DNA of 64,000 bases. Source: Paenilisteria riparia FSL S10-1204 (GTDB lineage: Bacteria; Bacillota; Bacilli; Lactobacillales; Listeriaceae). The stretch is from assembly GCF_000525995.1 (NCBI RefSeq), contig NZ_AODL01000011.1:1-64000 (forward strand), in the 5' to 3' direction. Position numbers and translations under genes: made by a program. Positions 47,595 to 57,575 of this stretch are shown one piece after another. The number at the start of each line of letters is the position of its first letter. Position 1 is the first letter of the stretch. The notes beneath the pieces are model-generated. The model had not been told where the DNA came from, did no database searches, and saw nothing but the letters and a program-made list of their open reading frames with translations.

Positions 47595-48299
47595 ATGGGG
47601 AAGGCGTTTGATTGGCATTTGATTTTTGATTTCATTCCGACATTGTTGGAATATTTGATGGTAACGTTGCAAGTGTTGGTGTATGCGACGGTGATTGGGT
47701 TGATTTTGGGCATGATTTTGGCGGTCATTCGATTGTTTCGGGTGCCTGTGCTTAGCCAGCTCGTCGTTGTGTTCCTTTCGTTTATTCGCGGAACACCGAT
47801 GTTGATTCAGTTATTTCTAGTATTTTACGGTTTACCAGCGTTGTTACTTGTGTTTGGTGTCGATATTTCGCGGATGGCACCGGCGTATTTCGTGATTATT
47901 ACGTATGCGTTGCGAGATGGCGCGATTTTTTCAGAGATTTTCCGAAGTGCGATTAAGGGCGTGGATTATGGGCAAACAGAAGCTGCAATGTCGGTTGGCA
48001 TGAGTCAGGCGCAGGGCTTTTTCCGGATTGTGTTGCCGCAAAGTGCGAGTATTGCTTTTCCGAATGTGGCGAACTCGATCATTAGTTCATTGAAAGACAC
48101 GTCGCTTGCGTTTACGATTGGGATTATGGATATGATGGGGCGCGGGGAAGCGCTGATTGCGGCTACAGCTCATGCGCTGGAAGTTTATATCGCGATGTCG
48201 ATTATTTACTACGCGGTTGTTCTCATCCTGGAACAACTGGCAAAAGTATTTGAAAAACGTGCCAACCGTCATAAGGCGCCAGTTGTTGCGCTAGATTAA
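47595..48299 (+). CDS. Amino-acid ABC transporter permease (TcyL-like)
   Basis: 234-aa membrane permease of the HisMQ family. EAA loop: EAAMSVGMSQAQGFFRIVLPQS. Also FIRGTPMLIQLFLVFYGLP. Starts with ATG 47595 behind GAGGTGAGG. It forms the channel with the next gene product; both are energised by the ATPase at 49030. Confidence 0.92.
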   Translation: MGKAFDWHLIFDFIPTLLEYLMVTLQVLVYATVIGLILGMILAVIRLFRVPVLSQLVVVFLSFIRGTPMLIQLFLVFYGLPALLLVFGVDISRMAPAYFVIITYALRDGAIFSEIFRSAIKGVDYGQTEAAMSVGMSQAQGFFRIVLPQSASIAFPNVANSIISSLKDTSLAFTIGIMDMMGRGEALIAATAHALEVYIAMSIIYYAVVLILEQLAKVFEKRANRHKAPVVALD

Positions 48300-48322
48300 G
48301 AGAAAAGGAGGCGAAGTACGCG

Positions 48323-49033
48323 ATGCAACTGGATTTTCCGTTTATTTGGGAGGCTTTTAAAGAGATTTTGGCGGCGTTACCGCTCACGTTATTACTCACA
48401 TTTGTGCCGTTAGTTGTCGGTTTTCTCATTGGGCTTGGCGTCGCTTTGGCGCGAATTTACCGTACGCCGGGCGTGTATCATGTGGCGAATGGCTATGTGT
48501 CCTTTGTTCGGGGGACGCCGATTGTAATGCATATTATGCTGATATATTTTGGCTTGCCGCTTTTGCTTGATACGCTTTCAAAACGGTACGACTGGACATT
48601 CAATATTAACAGTGTGCCAATCACTATTTTTGTACTGATTGCGTTGTCGCTTAGCGCAGGAGCTTATCTTTCTGAAATTATCCGTTCGGGCATTGTTGCG
48701 GTACCGAGTGGTCAAATGGAGGCGGGTTATTCCGTCGGGATGACGAAATTCCAAGTGATGACGCGAATTATTTTACCGCAGGCGCTAGCGCAGTCGATTC
48801 CGAATTTGACGAATATCGTGGTTGGCTTTTTGCAAGCTTCGTCGATTGCTTTTCTCGTTTCGGTCAAAGAAATTACGGGAACGGCGCAAATCGTGGCTTC
48901 TAGCAATCTGAAGTTTCTCGAAGCATTTATCGCGGCAGGCTTGCTTTATTGGGGCGTCACCATCATCATCGAGCTCGTCGCGTCATTGATTGACCGTAAA
49001 GCCACGGCCTATAATCGAGGAGGGATTGGATGA
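48323..49033 (+). CDS. Amino-acid ABC transporter permease (TcyM-like)
   Basis: 236-aa second permease of the HisMQ family, with [19 protein letters not shown] and the EAA loop [29 protein letters not shown] precedes ATG 48323. Its stop overlaps the ATPase start (ATGA). Two non-identical permeases are the usual arrangement for Tcy-type sulfur amino acid importers. Confidence 0.92.
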   Translation: MQLDFPFIWEAFKEILAALPLTLLLTFVPLVVGFLIGLGVALARIYRTPGVYHVANGYVSFVRGTPIVMHIMLIYFGLPLLLDTLSKRYDWTFNINSVPITIFVLIALSLSAGAYLSEIIRSGIVAVPSGQMEAGYSVGMTKFQVMTRIILPQALAQSIPNLTNIVVGFLQASSIAFLVSVKEITGTAQIVASSNLKFLEAFIAAGLLYWGVTIIIELVASLIDRKATAYNRGGIG

Positions 49034-49830
49034 TCCGCTTACAAGGAATAAAAAAACAGTTCGGAAAACAAGAAGTGCTAAAAGGCATTGATTTAACGAT
49101 AAACAAAGGCGAGGTAATCACAATTCTAGGCCCTAGTGGCTCCGGCAAAACGACCTTACTTCGCTGCCTCAACTACTTAGAAAAACCAAACGGCGGCACA
49201 ATCGAAATCGGTCATGTGACGGTAGCCACCGAAAAAGCGACTAAAAAAGACATTATTGCGCTACGGAAACAAACAGCGATGGTATTCCAACATTATAATT
49301 TATTCGCCCATAAAACGGTCATCCAAAACGTGATGGAGGGCTTAATCGTCGCTCAAAAAGTGAAAAAAGCAGAGGCTAGAGCTAGAAGTGAAGCCATTTT
49401 GACAAAAGTCGGACTTGGTGATAAATTAGGTTTTTATCCGAGTCAGCTCTCTGGTGGGCAGCAGCAACGTGTTGGTATTGCTCGTGCGTTAGTTTTGAAT
49501 CCAGAGGTTATTCTTTTTGATGAGCCTACTTCGGCGCTTGATCCGGAGCTTGTCGGTGAGGTTTTGGCGGTTATTAAAGCGATTGCGGAGGAAGGAATGA
49601 CGATGGTTGTTGTGACACATGAAATGCAATTTGCAAAAGAAGTGTCGGATCATGTGTTGTTTATGGCGGATGGTGTTGTGGTAGAAGAAGGAAGCCCGAT
49701 TGAGCTATTTGGTGCACCGAAGCAAGAACGAACACGCCAATTTTTGCGTCGAATTTCTGGAGACGTCTCTGTCCCATCAGTCGTTGTTCCAGTGCCAGAA
49801 GAATGGCCGAAAGCATCGACAGCCTACTAA
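49030..49830 (+). CDS. Amino-acid ABC transporter ATP-binding protein (TcyN-like)
   Basis: 266-aa ATPase. Walker [14 protein letters not shown]-loop [12 protein letters not shown], signature [15 protein letters not shown], Walker [17 protein letters not shown]-loop VTHEMQFA. Last gene of the riboswitch operon. The first half uses A/C-ending codons and the second half G/T-ending ones. No hairpin terminator is obvious before secG. Confidence 0.94.
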   Translation: MIRLQGIKKQFGKQEVLKGIDLTINKGEVITILGPSGSGKTTLLRCLNYLEKPNGGTIEIGHVTVATEKATKKDIIALRKQTAMVFQHYNLFAHKTVIQNVMEGLIVAQKVKKAEARARSEAILTKVGLGDKLGFYPSQLSGGQQQRVGIARALVLNPEVILFDEPTSALDPELVGEVLAVIKAIAEEGMTMVVVTHEMQFAKEVSDHVLFMADGVVVEEGSPIELFGAPKQERTRQFLRRISGDVSVPSVVVPVPEEWPKASTAY

Positions 49831-49917
49831 AAGTCGCTTTTTTACTCTTTACCTTTACTAGGAAATATGCTATCATAAAAGGTAGTCAAAAAGAGGACGG
49901 TTTTAGGAGGAAAGAGC

Positions 49918-50148
49918 ATGAATACAGCGTTAACAGTTTTACTTGTTATTGTATCTATATTGTTAATCATCGTAGTTGTTCTTCAGCCAGGTAAGAGTAA
50001 CGGGTTATCCGGAGCAATCTCTGGTGGAGCAGAAGAGCTATTTGGTAAACAAAAAGCAAGAGGTTTAGAACGTATCTTGCATCGCACAACGATTGTTTTA
50101 GCAGTAATATTCTTTGCAATCTTAATTGCTTTAGGATTTTTCTTGTAA
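49918..50148 (+). CDS. secG: Preprotein translocase subunit SecG
   Basis: 76-aa membrane subunit of the SecYEG channel. Two helices (TVLLVIVSILLIIVVVLQPG and the C-terminal TTIVLAVIFFAILIALGF) around the conserved loop GKSNGLSGAISGGAEELFGK. AGGAGG precedes ATG 49918. The secG - esterase - rnr - smpB order is conserved in Listeria and Bacillus. Confidence 0.95.
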   Translation: MNTALTVLLVIVSILLIIVVVLQPGKSNGLSGAISGGAEELFGKQKARGLERILHRTTIVLAVIFFAILIALGFFL

Positions 50149-50162
50149 TTATAAACGTGATG

Positions 50163-50193
50163 ACTCCACCTGATTTTTTAGGTGGAGTTTTTA
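50163..50193 (+). terminator. Terminator after secG
   Basis: Perfect stem ACTCCACC / GGTGGAGT followed by TTTTTAT. Confidence 0.85.
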
Positions 50194-50316
50194 TTTGGAA
50201 ATAAGCGCTTATTCTAGTATGGTCAGGTGAACTTCAATCCCTTCTTTTTGAAATTTGGGTATATAGAAGGTACACTAGTAACAATGATATTTTATAGAAC
50301 GAAGGGGATTTTTGAT

Positions 50317-51063
50317 ATGAAGATGAAGGCGCCACAGCCATTTTTATTTGAGACAGGGAAACGGGCGGTATTGCTACTGCACGGGTTTACGGGAAGTTCG
50401 GCGGATGTGCGGATGTTAGGACGGTTTTTGCAGGATAATCATTATACGTGCTACGCGCCGCAGTATAAGGGTCATGGTGTTTCGCCTGATGTTTTGTTGA
50501 CGACGGGGCCGGCTGATTGGTGGCAGGATGTGCTTGATGCGTACGACCATTTGAAATCGCTTGGTTATGAGGAGATTGCGGTGGCTGGGCTTTCGCTTGG
50601 TGGGTTGTTCTCGCTGAAACTGGGATATAATCGGCCGCTCAAAGGGATTGTGGCGATGAGTACGCCGACGCGGATGGATAGTTCTTCGCCGATTATTCAA
50701 GGATTCTTGGACTATGTGCGGAATTATAAGAAGTATGAAGGCAAAACGCCAGAGCAGATTGATGCGGAAATGCTTGCTTATGCGGATGCACCGATGGACA
50801 CGATTGCGAAGCTAAAAGATGAGATTAATGAGGTTATTCCGCAAATTGATCTGATTTATGCGCCGATTATGGTTGCTCAAGGAAAAAAAGATCAGATGGT
50901 AGATGTAAATGGTGCGGAATTGATTTATAATAAGGTAGAGTCAGAACAAAAGGAACTGAATTGGTACGAGAATTCTGGACATGTAATTACGATTGATAAG
51001 GAAAAGGCGCAGTTGCAAGATGATATTTTAGCCTTTTTAAATACGCTCGATTGGCATGTTTAA
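50317..51063 (+). CDS. est: Carboxylesterase Est30-like
   Basis: 248-aa cytosolic alpha/beta-hydrolase. HGFTGSSADV (oxyanion loop), nucleophile in VAGLSLGGLFSLKL, acid in GKKDQMVD and His in ENSGHVITID. Matches the small thermostable carboxylesterases encoded between secG and rnr. ATG 50317 after GAAGGGG was chosen; a longer in-frame extension from 50227 has no RBS and lies in the leader. Confidence 0.92.
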   Translation: MKMKAPQPFLFETGKRAVLLLHGFTGSSADVRMLGRFLQDNHYTCYAPQYKGHGVSPDVLLTTGPADWWQDVLDAYDHLKSLGYEEIAVAGLSLGGLFSLKLGYNRPLKGIVAMSTPTRMDSSSPIIQGFLDYVRNYKKYEGKTPEQIDAEMLAYADAPMDTIAKLKDEINEVIPQIDLIYAPIMVAQGKKDQMVDVNGAELIYNKVESEQKELNWYENSGHVITIDKEKAQLQDDILAFLNTLDWHV

Positions 51064-51090
51064 GTTTTTGAAAGAGAGAGGAGGGAAACA

Positions 51091-53448
51091 ATGAAAAAAA
51101 TTGAAGAGAGATTATTAGATTTTATGAAGGAATCGCCGAAAACGACATTTTCATTAGATGATTTAGAAACGGAAATGGCGCTGCAAGATGCGGACGATTT
51201 TAAGGCGATGGTGAAGTCGCTTGTTGCGATGGAGGATCGTGGGGATGTGATTCGGACGAAGAAGAATCGCTATGCGTTACCGAAGGAACTAGATTTTGTG
51301 AAGGGGACTTTCCGGGCGCATGAGAAGGGATTTGGATTTGTTCTTCCGGAAGAGCAGGAGATGGATGATATTTTCATTCCGCCGACGCAAGTGAATAATG
51401 CGATGAACGGGGACGTTGTTTTTGCGAATATCACGAAGATGAAGGGTGATAATTTAGCAGAAGGAACGATTCACAAAATTGTGGAACGCAAAACGTCGCA
51501 AATTGTTGGTACGTATATGGAGGATCTGATTGGGGAACCGATTGTGATTCCTGATGATAAACGGACATTTGGTGAGGTGGAAATTGATCTTGATAATGGT
51601 TTGAAACCGGTGGATGGTCATAAGGTTATCGTTGAATTGACGGACTATCCGAAGAATCATAGCCGTGCGCGTGGTATTGTGAAAATGATTATTGGGCATC
51701 GGAATGATCCGGGTGTTGATATTTTATCTATTATTCATAAACATGGGATTCCGATTGCTTTTCCAGACGATGTGATGGAGCAGGCGAATGCGGTTCCAGC
51801 GGAGATTGCGGAAAGCGAAATAGGTGAGCGCCGCGACCTGCGTGATGAAGTGATCATTACGATTGATGGCGCGGATGCGAAAGATTTGGATGATGCGGTA
51901 ACGGTGACGAAATTGCCCAATGGTAATTATAAGCTTGGCGTGCATATTGCGGATGTAAGTTCGTATGTGACGGAGGGCTCGGCGCTGGATCGTGAGGCAT
52001 TTGAGCGTGGCACGAGTGTGTATTTAGTGGATCGGGTTATTCCGATGATTCCGCATCGTTTGTCGAACGGGATTTGTTCGTTAAATCCGCATGTGGACCG
52101 CTTTACGATGTCTTGTGAAATGGAAATTGATGAGACGGGTACAGTTGTTTCGCATGAGATTTTTGAAAGTGTGATTAAAACAACGGAGCGTATGACGTAT
52201 TCGGATGTTAATGATATTTTAGTGCATGAAGATGCGGAATTGCGTGAGAAATATGCGACCATTGTACCGATGCTAGAGGAAATGCATGCGTTGTCGCGGA
52301 TTTTGCATAAGAAACGGGACGCGCGTGGGGCTATTGATTTTGATTTTAAAGAAGCGCGTATTGTGGTTGATGATGATGGGCATCCGACGGGCGTTGTGAC
52401 GCGGGAACGGTCTGCTGGTGAGCGCTTGATTGAAGAGTTCATGTTGGCGGCCAATGAGAGCGTTGCGGAGCATTTTTATTGGATGCAAGTGCCGTTTATT
52501 TACCGTATCCATGAAAATCCGCGTGAAGAGAAGTTGCAGCGTTTCTTTGAGTTTATTACGAATTTCGGTTTAATTGTGAAGGGGACGGCGAATGATGTGC
52601 ATCCGCGGGCTTTGCAGCAAGTTTTGGATGAGGTAAAAGGTAAACCGGAAGAGATGGTTGTGTCAACGATTATGTTGCGTTCGATGCAGCAAGCGAAATA
52701 TGATACGGCGAACATGGGTCACTTTGGCTTGTCAACGGAGTATTATACACATTTCACGTCTCCGATTCGTCGCTATCCGGATTTGATTGTGCATCGTTTA
52801 ATTCGTGAATATTTGATACATGGCAACATTGATGATGCGACGCTTGCGAAATGGGGCGAACGTCTTCCTGAAATCGCCGAGCATACATCAAAAATGGAGC
52901 GTCGAGCTGTGGAGGCAGAACGTGAAACGGATGAACTGAAGAAAACGGAATACATGGTGCAACATGTGGGTGAAATTTTCAAAGGTATTATTAGTTCGGT
53001 GACGAATTTTGGTTTGTTTATTGAACTGCCAAATACAATCGAAGGGCTTGTACACGTGAGCACAATGAAAGGTGACTACTTCCAGTTCCATCAGAACCAG
53101 TTAGCGATGATTGGGGAGCGAACAGGGCAGGTTTACCGGATTGGTGATGAAGTCGAAGTCGAAGTAACGAAGGTCGATGTGGACCATCGCGAAATTGATT
53201 TTGCTTTGCGCAGTCTTGGGAAAGAATCGCCAGGCTTTAAACGGAACAAGAAAACCGTGGAAGTCTCCAAATCATTTAAGAAAAATAAAGGTCGTCCGGG
53301 TGGCGGCGATAAGAAACGAAATGACGGACCGTCGCGCAAGAAAGAAAAAGACGAAGGCGAATGGTACGCAAAACCGAAGAAGAAAAAGAAAAAACCATTT
53401 TACCAAGGTGTGGCAAAAGGTACGAAATCGAAGAAGCCGCGCCGTTAG
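51091..53448 (+). CDS. rnr: Ribonuclease R
   Basis: 785-aa 3'-5' exoribonuclease that degrades structured RNA and acts with tmRNA-SmpB in quality control. Domains in order: N-terminal HTH/OB region (KGTFRAHEKGFGFVLPEEQE), RNB catalytic domain (ITIDGADAKDLDDAVTV with the metal aspartates; CSLNPHVDRFTMSC), S1 domain (GIISSVTNFGLFIELPNTIE) and a Lys/Arg-rich tail. AGGAGG precedes ATG 51091. smpB follows by 15 bp. Confidence 0.96.
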   Translation: MKKIEERLLDFMKESPKTTFSLDDLETEMALQDADDFKAMVKSLVAMEDRGDVIRTKKNRYALPKELDFVKGTFRAHEKGFGFVLPEEQEMDDIFIPPTQVNNAMNGDVVFANITKMKGDNLAEGTIHKIVERKTSQIVGTYMEDLIGEPIVIPDDKRTFGEVEIDLDNGLKPVDGHKVIVELTDYPKNHSRARGIVKMIIGHRNDPGVDILSIIHKHGIPIAFPDDVMEQANAVPAEIAESEIGERRDLRDEVIITIDGADAKDLDDAVTVTKLPNGNYKLGVHIADVSSYVTEGSALDREAFERGTSVYLVDRVIPMIPHRLSNGICSLNPHVDRFTMSCEMEIDETGTVVSHEIFESVIKTTERMTYSDVNDILVHEDAELREKYATIVPMLEEMHALSRILHKKRDARGAIDFDFKEARIVVDDDGHPTGVVTRERSAGERLIEEFMLAANESVAEHFYWMQVPFIYRIHENPREEKLQRFFEFITNFGLIVKGTANDVHPRALQQVLDEVKGKPEEMVVSTIMLRSMQQAKYDTANMGHFGLSTEYYTHFTSPIRRYPDLIVHRLIREYLIHGNIDDATLAKWGERLPEIAEHTSKMERRAVEAERETDELKKTEYMVQHVGEIFKGIISSVTNFGLFIELPNTIEGLVHVSTMKGDYFQFHQNQLAMIGERTGQVYRIGDEVEVEVTKVDVDHREIDFALRSLGKESPGFKRNKKTVEVSKSFKKNKGRPGGGDKKRNDGPSRKKEKDEGEWYAKPKKKKKKPFYQGVAKGTKSKKPRR

Positions 53449-53463
53449 AAGGGAGGATGTACG

Positions 53464-53928
53464 ATGCCTAAAGGTGAAGGACGTTTAGTAGCACAAAATA
53501 AGAAAGCGCGTCATGACTATGCGATTGAAGAAACGTTTGAAGCAGGAATTGTGCTCCAAGGAACGGAGATTAAATCGGTTCGTAATGCGCGCGTAAACTT
53601 GAAAGATGCATATGCCAGAGTGGATCGTGGCGAAGTTTTTCTGCATAATATGCACATTAGTCCATATGAGCAGGGCAACCGCTACAATCATGATCCGCTT
53701 AGAACACGCAAGTTATTGTTACACAAGAAACAGATCAGCAAGCTTATCGGCGAGACAAAAGAGGCAGGGTACTCCATTGTACCGCTGAAAATGTACATTA
53801 AAGACGGCTATGCAAAGGTGCTAATCGGTGTGGCAAAAGGTAAAAAGAAATATGACAAACGTGAAGATTTGAAACGCAAAGAAGCGAAGCGTGATGTGGA
53901 GCGAGCGTTTAAAGAAAGACAGCGTTAA
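53464..53928 (+). CDS. smpB: SsrA-binding protein SmpB
   Basis: 154-aa RNA-binding protein needed for tmRNA charging and ribosome rescue. [39 protein letters not shown] and [20 protein letters not shown] are signature segments, with a basic C-terminal tail. GGGAGG precedes ATG 53464. It is encoded about 2 kb upstream of its partner RNA ssrA. Confidence 0.96.
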   Translation: MPKGEGRLVAQNKKARHDYAIEETFEAGIVLQGTEIKSVRNARVNLKDAYARVDRGEVFLHNMHISPYEQGNRYNHDPLRTRKLLLHKKQISKLIGETKEAGYSIVPLKMYIKDGYAKVLIGVAKGKKKYDKREDLKRKEAKRDVERAFKERQR

Positions 53929-53938
53929 GAGCGGGAAG

Positions 53939-53984
53939 GCCAAATAGGTATGTGTGGGAAGTGCATATTTATTTGGCTTTTTCT
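53939..53984 (+). terminator. Terminator after smpB
   Basis: Stem GCCAAATA / TATTTGGC with partly paired interior, followed by TTTTTCT. Confidence 0.75.
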
Positions 53985-54010
53985 AGCAACAGAAAATGGG
54001 AGTGTAGGTA

Positions 54011-55900
54011 ATGATTTCAACGAGGGTGATGAAGTTTGAAGCGTTGATGAAACTTGTGGACAATGGGGAGTTGGAACAGGCAAGGGAAATCGCGCAAAGT
54101 TATGTGGAAGCGCAACCACGAAATTTTGTAGGGTATTTGTGTTTGGCGTATGTGGCGTTTGCGGGAGATGAAGATAAAGTTGCCGCAGAGGCTTATGTGG
54201 AAGAAACGTTGCGACATGATCCACGCTGTGAAGAAGCGATGCGACTTGGCGTGATGATTTGGATGGGTAGTGACAACGCCGCTAAAGAGAAATATTATAT
54301 TGAACAGGGCCTGCGCTACGCATCGCGGGAGGCGTTTTATCCGTATCGAATGGGGACTTTGCTGGAATCTCGAAATTTGAAAGAAGCCGCCCCTTATTTT
54401 GAAAAAGCAGCTGGGTTGGATGCGCGCAATGCGTTGTATGCTGGGAAGTACAGCAATGTGATGTATCAGCTCGGCAAGAAGAAAGTAGCGCGTGACTACA
54501 TGCAGCGTGCGCTTAATTTAGAACCGACTCACGCGGAGAATGTGCAGAATTTTGCACAATGGAGCTTTGAAGATGGTCATTTTAAAATAGCACGAGATTT
54601 ATCCGAACGGGCGTTACAAACGAAGCATGATACAGAGTCGGCACGATTAGTTCACCAAGCCGTTCCAACTAGTAATTGGCTTGTGGCAACGGTTCTGCGA
54701 ATCGGTCTTATTTTTATAGCTCCATTCAAAGGACGCAAAACAACTGCAAAAATGATGCTGGGCTTCGTTTTAGGCCTCTGGATTCTGTGCATACCGCTAT
54801 TTTTCATCAACAATTTAGTGGGAATGATTGGCGTTACGACCGTGTTAGCTCTAGGTGTGGTGACGAGCCTAATCAGCAAGGCCATACGCGCAAAACTAAC
54901 ACTAGACGTAGAATCTCCGAAAGCGCAAGTAAAGCAAGTCGCAAAGCCAGTAATAAAAGCGCCACCAGCTAAAAAAGTAGCAGAAATTCAGCCGTCAAAA
55001 CCAATAAAGCGGGAACAAAATCGGGAAATAAACCCGCCGCTAGGTAAGAAAGCAATGCAACCAGCTAAAATCAATCTTAAAATCTTTATTGTTCCAGCGA
55101 TTATTTTGGCAGTCATTGGTTTTGGCTTAATGGAAGACAATTCTGCCGATGACTACGATTCGTATTCGTACGATGACATGGCAGGCGGTTCCGAAGAAGC
55201 AGATAACTTTTTTACGATCCGAAATAGTCTCGAAAACGAAGAAGACATCGCGCAAGGTGATGTCATTGACGAAAGCTTCTATCCAGCTTTCAAAAAACTA
55301 ATGAGTCAGCCTAAATTGAAAGAACAGTTCCGCGGTTCCTACACAACAGGAGAATATCTTGATGATGGCGAGTTGCAATATCTTAAAATCGAGGATGATT
55401 CTGGAGATTTACAATTCCTAACCGAATTTAAAGACTATAAACTGCACGACATCTACGGCACTGGCTGGGATGACACAGAAGCTGGGAAAGCCCGCTATAC
55501 CGAGTTATTACAAGCATTTGATGAAGAGCAAGGTATAAGCGACGGCGTTTTAGAAGAAGCGCATATGAAGCTTATCCAAGCCAGTTTTGCGTCAAACGAT
55601 AGCGATCATAAGGTAGCACTTACAATGGTTGGCGAGGATTTCCAAGATACCTTCACAGATATGATGAATGACGATGCAGTGAAAAACCAATTTATCGCCA
55701 GCACGAATTTCGTTTTCATAGACGATAGCGACTACCAGTACCTCAAAATGACTGATGACAATGACGGAGAGCCACTCATCGCGCAATTTGAAGATAAAAA
55801 TTTGGTCTACATGTATGGCGCGGATTGGAGTGAGGATGACGAGGATCAAGCAAGATACGAAGAAATACTGAGTGATTTAGATTGGGAAGACTCATTGTAA
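54011..55900 (+). CDS. TPR-repeat membrane protein with acidic C-terminal repeats
   Basis: 629 aa. Residues 1-210 are TPR-like helical repeats (EQAREIAQSYVEAQPRNFVG, ALNLEPTHAENVQNFA). Two or three membrane helices follow (about 215-290), then a Lys/Pro-rich linker and another helix (IFIVPAIILAVIGFGLM). The C-terminal 250 residues are very acidic and hold two copies of an E-x-F-x-x-x-x-D...QYLK...YGxxWxD unit (DIYGTGWDDTEAGKARYTEL and YMYGADWSEDDEDQARYEEI). ATG 54011 follows GGGAG; ATG 54029 is an alternative. The function is unknown. Codons shift from G/T-ending to A/C-ending about halfway. Confidence 0.75.
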   Translation: MISTRVMKFEALMKLVDNGELEQAREIAQSYVEAQPRNFVGYLCLAYVAFAGDEDKVAAEAYVEETLRHDPRCEEAMRLGVMIWMGSDNAAKEKYYIEQGLRYASREAFYPYRMGTLLESRNLKEAAPYFEKAAGLDARNALYAGKYSNVMYQLGKKKVARDYMQRALNLEPTHAENVQNFAQWSFEDGHFKIARDLSERALQTKHDTESARLVHQAVPTSNWLVATVLRIGLIFIAPFKGRKTTAKMMLGFVLGLWILCIPLFFINNLVGMIGVTTVLALGVVTSLISKAIRAKLTLDVESPKAQVKQVAKPVIKAPPAKKVAEIQPSKPIKREQNREINPPLGKKAMQPAKINLKIFIVPAIILAVIGFGLMEDNSADDYDSYSYDDMAGGSEEADNFFTIRNSLENEEDIAQGDVIDESFYPAFKKLMSQPKLKEQFRGSYTTGEYLDDGELQYLKIEDDSGDLQFLTEFKDYKLHDIYGTGWDDTEAGKARYTELLQAFDEEQGISDGVLEEAHMKLIQASFASNDSDHKVALTMVGEDFQDTFTDMMNDDAVKNQFIASTNFVFIDDSDYQYLKMTDDNDGEPLIAQFEDKNLVYMYGADWSEDDEDQARYEEILSDLDWEDSL

Positions 55901-55930
55901 TATTGAAACCACCCGATAATTGGCTTTAAC

Positions 55931-55959
55931 TTGCCATTTGAGAGCAGTTCGTGTATAAT
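55931..55959 (+). promoter_or_regulatory. ssrA promoter
   Basis: TTGCCA, 17-bp spacer, TATAAT; 25 bp upstream of the tmRNA 5' end. Confidence 0.85.
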
Positions 55960-55984
55960 ATAATTTGCTGTACACGAGCCTCGA

Positions 55985-56349
55985 GGGGACGTTACGGATT
56001 CGACAGGGATAGTTCGAGCTTGGATTGCGAGTCGGGGGGATCGGCCTCGTTACAAACGTCAAAGCCAATAATAACTGGCAAAACTAATAACAACCTAGCT
56101 TTCGCTGCCTAAGAACAGTCGATAGCTGATCCTCCGTGCATCGCCCATGTGCTACGGTAAGGGTCTCAAATGAAGTGGGATACGATTTTAAGTCTCCGTC
56201 TGGGGCTTAGAAGAAGAGCATAATCAGACTAGCTTTGCGAAAGCCTGTTGTCGGGCCGCTGCATATGCGAAACCCCAATACGATGACTACGCTCGTAGAA
56301 GTCTAAGTGCCGTTATTTCTGGACGTGGGTTCGACTCCCACCGTCTCCA
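55985..56349 (+). ncRNA. ssrA: Transfer-messenger RNA (tmRNA)
   Basis: Starts GGGGACGTTACGGATTCGAC and ends with the tRNA-like half GGTTCGACTCCCACCGTCTC plus CA. The acceptor stem GGGGACG pairs with CGTCTCC (one G.U). The tag reading frame is 56077-56112, giving GKTNNNLAFAA then TAA, with the usual leading Ala from the charged tmRNA. CCA is not encoded. The ...NLAFAA tag end is the Listeria type. The 3' end is a common integration site for phages; a degraded element follows. Confidence 0.97.
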
Positions 56350-56356
56350 TTACATG

Positions 56357-56405
56357 GAGAAACGCTTGAAGCATTGATATACAATGTGCTTCAAGCGTTT
56401 TTTTT
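56357..56405 (+). terminator. Terminator of ssrA
   Basis: Stem AAACGCTTGAAGCA / TGCTTCAAGCGTTT (interrupted by a small inner loop) followed by T8. Confidence 0.85.
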
Positions 56406-56467
56406 GTACTTTAATCGAGTTTTGAACATCAAATTGAAATGAAACTTGTTTTTTACGCTAAAATAGG

Positions 56468-56843
56468 CAGAAAATGAACGAAATGAAAAATATTTGCCAC
56501 GCGTCCTTAAATGGGGGGTTACAAAAGCGTATGGAAATTGGTTGGATGCGGCTGTTTATTATACCAAAAATGTCCTCCAGTGACAGAAACACCAAAACCA
56601 AATGTGCCAAGTAGTGCAAAAGTAAAGGTCTTGCCAAGTGCTAAAACGTGCGCTATTGGACATGCTATTTTAGCTTTTACTAATGGTAGACAATACACAA
56701 TTTTACAAACAAAAGCGGATCGCGTGCGACTCTCAGGGATTAACTCGTGGAGGTACAACCGAGATGTGGAAGTGATGAAGGCAAGGGGCGCCCCACCTGT
56801 AATGTCCAAAAAGATCTATTTACCAGCTTTATATAACATTTGA
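56468..56843 (+). pseudogene. Phage-type lysin/amidase C-terminal remnant
   Basis: Two overlapping frames give pieces of one protein: YLPRVLKWGVTKAYGNWLDA AVYYTKNVLQ-stop, then in the next frame TETPKPNVPSSAKVKVLPSA and a C-terminal SH3-like wall-binding segment (AKTCAIGHAILAFTNGRQYT, VRLSGINSWRYNRDVEVM). There is no start codon with an RBS and no catalytic domain. This looks like the tail end of a prophage or bacteriocin-type amidase left behind next to ssrA. The SH3-like assignment is from memory of similar Gram-positive endolysin tails. Confidence 0.55.
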
Positions 56844-56905
56844 CATATAACTAAAATCGTTATATACTCAAAAATATGAAATATAGAACAAAAGGAGAAT
56901 ATGTT

Positions 56906-57478
56906 ATGTTGAAAGCATTGAGCAAAAAGAAGGTAAGAATGTTAGCAGTAGCAATGTCATGTTCTTTTGCATTTACAGTAGCATCACCAGCTTTAAATGT
57001 CTATGCAGAAGAAAGTTTAGAAGATGTAACGTCATCAGTAGAAACAAATCAATTTGATGTGGATGCTTCCCAAGCAATTTCTGAAATTGATAGTGTAGGA
57101 GTAGAAAAAGTTGTAAGTGAAGATGCGCCAAGCACCTCAAATATTCGATTGCTTAAAGCAGCAGCTTATAAAAATAAGACCTATTCTTATAAGCGAGGTG
57201 GCTTTGCAGCGTGGTGTAGAGATAATATAAGTTATAGATATAATGGAACTACAGTGGCGGAAAATAGTAAGTGGCAAGAAACTGGCTATCTTTTTCCCAA
57301 TATTATTTCAAAAAAAGGAATCAAACTCATTGCCACTGGTACAGGATACAGAGATTATAGAGGTACAAAAACATATAAAATTGGAACACCAAGCCCATGG
57401 GGAGACGTTGCCTTCAGCGCATTTGATAAAACAGATCAATATAGAGTGAAATCTAACGGTTCTGGTTATCTGAAATAG
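56906..57478 (+). CDS. Secreted protein of unknown function
   Basis: 190 aa. Signal peptide (KKKVRMLAVAMSCSFAFTVA; predicted cleavage after NVYA), then an acidic linker to about residue 90 and a compact Tyr/Gly/Lys-rich C-terminal domain (YSYKRGGFAAWCRDNISYRY, TGTGYRDYRGTKTYKIG, PWGDVAFSAFDKTDQYRVKS). ATG 56906 is 9 nt after AAAGGAG. The precursor-like layout and the ABC transporter immediately downstream recall secreted bacteriocin or surface-active peptides, but I do not recognise the family. Confidence 0.65.
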   Translation: MLKALSKKKVRMLAVAMSCSFAFTVASPALNVYAEESLEDVTSSVETNQFDVDASQAISEIDSVGVEKVVSEDAPSTSNIRLLKAAAYKNKTYSYKRGGFAAWCRDNISYRYNGTTVAENSKWQETGYLFPNIISKKGIKLIATGTGYRDYRGTKTYKIGTPSPWGDVAFSAFDKTDQYRVKSNGSGYLK

Positions 57479-57575
57479 AGATGTTAGGACTCGATTATGT
57501 AATGCACTTGCAATGTGTATTCCTAAATTTGCAACTGCATTACTTTTAAAAAAAATTGATTAGTGGGGTGATAAA

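Noticed and set aside
53177..53488. Basic open frame at the end of rnr
   Set aside because: It is the shadow of the Lys/Arg-rich C-terminal tail of RNase R in another frame.
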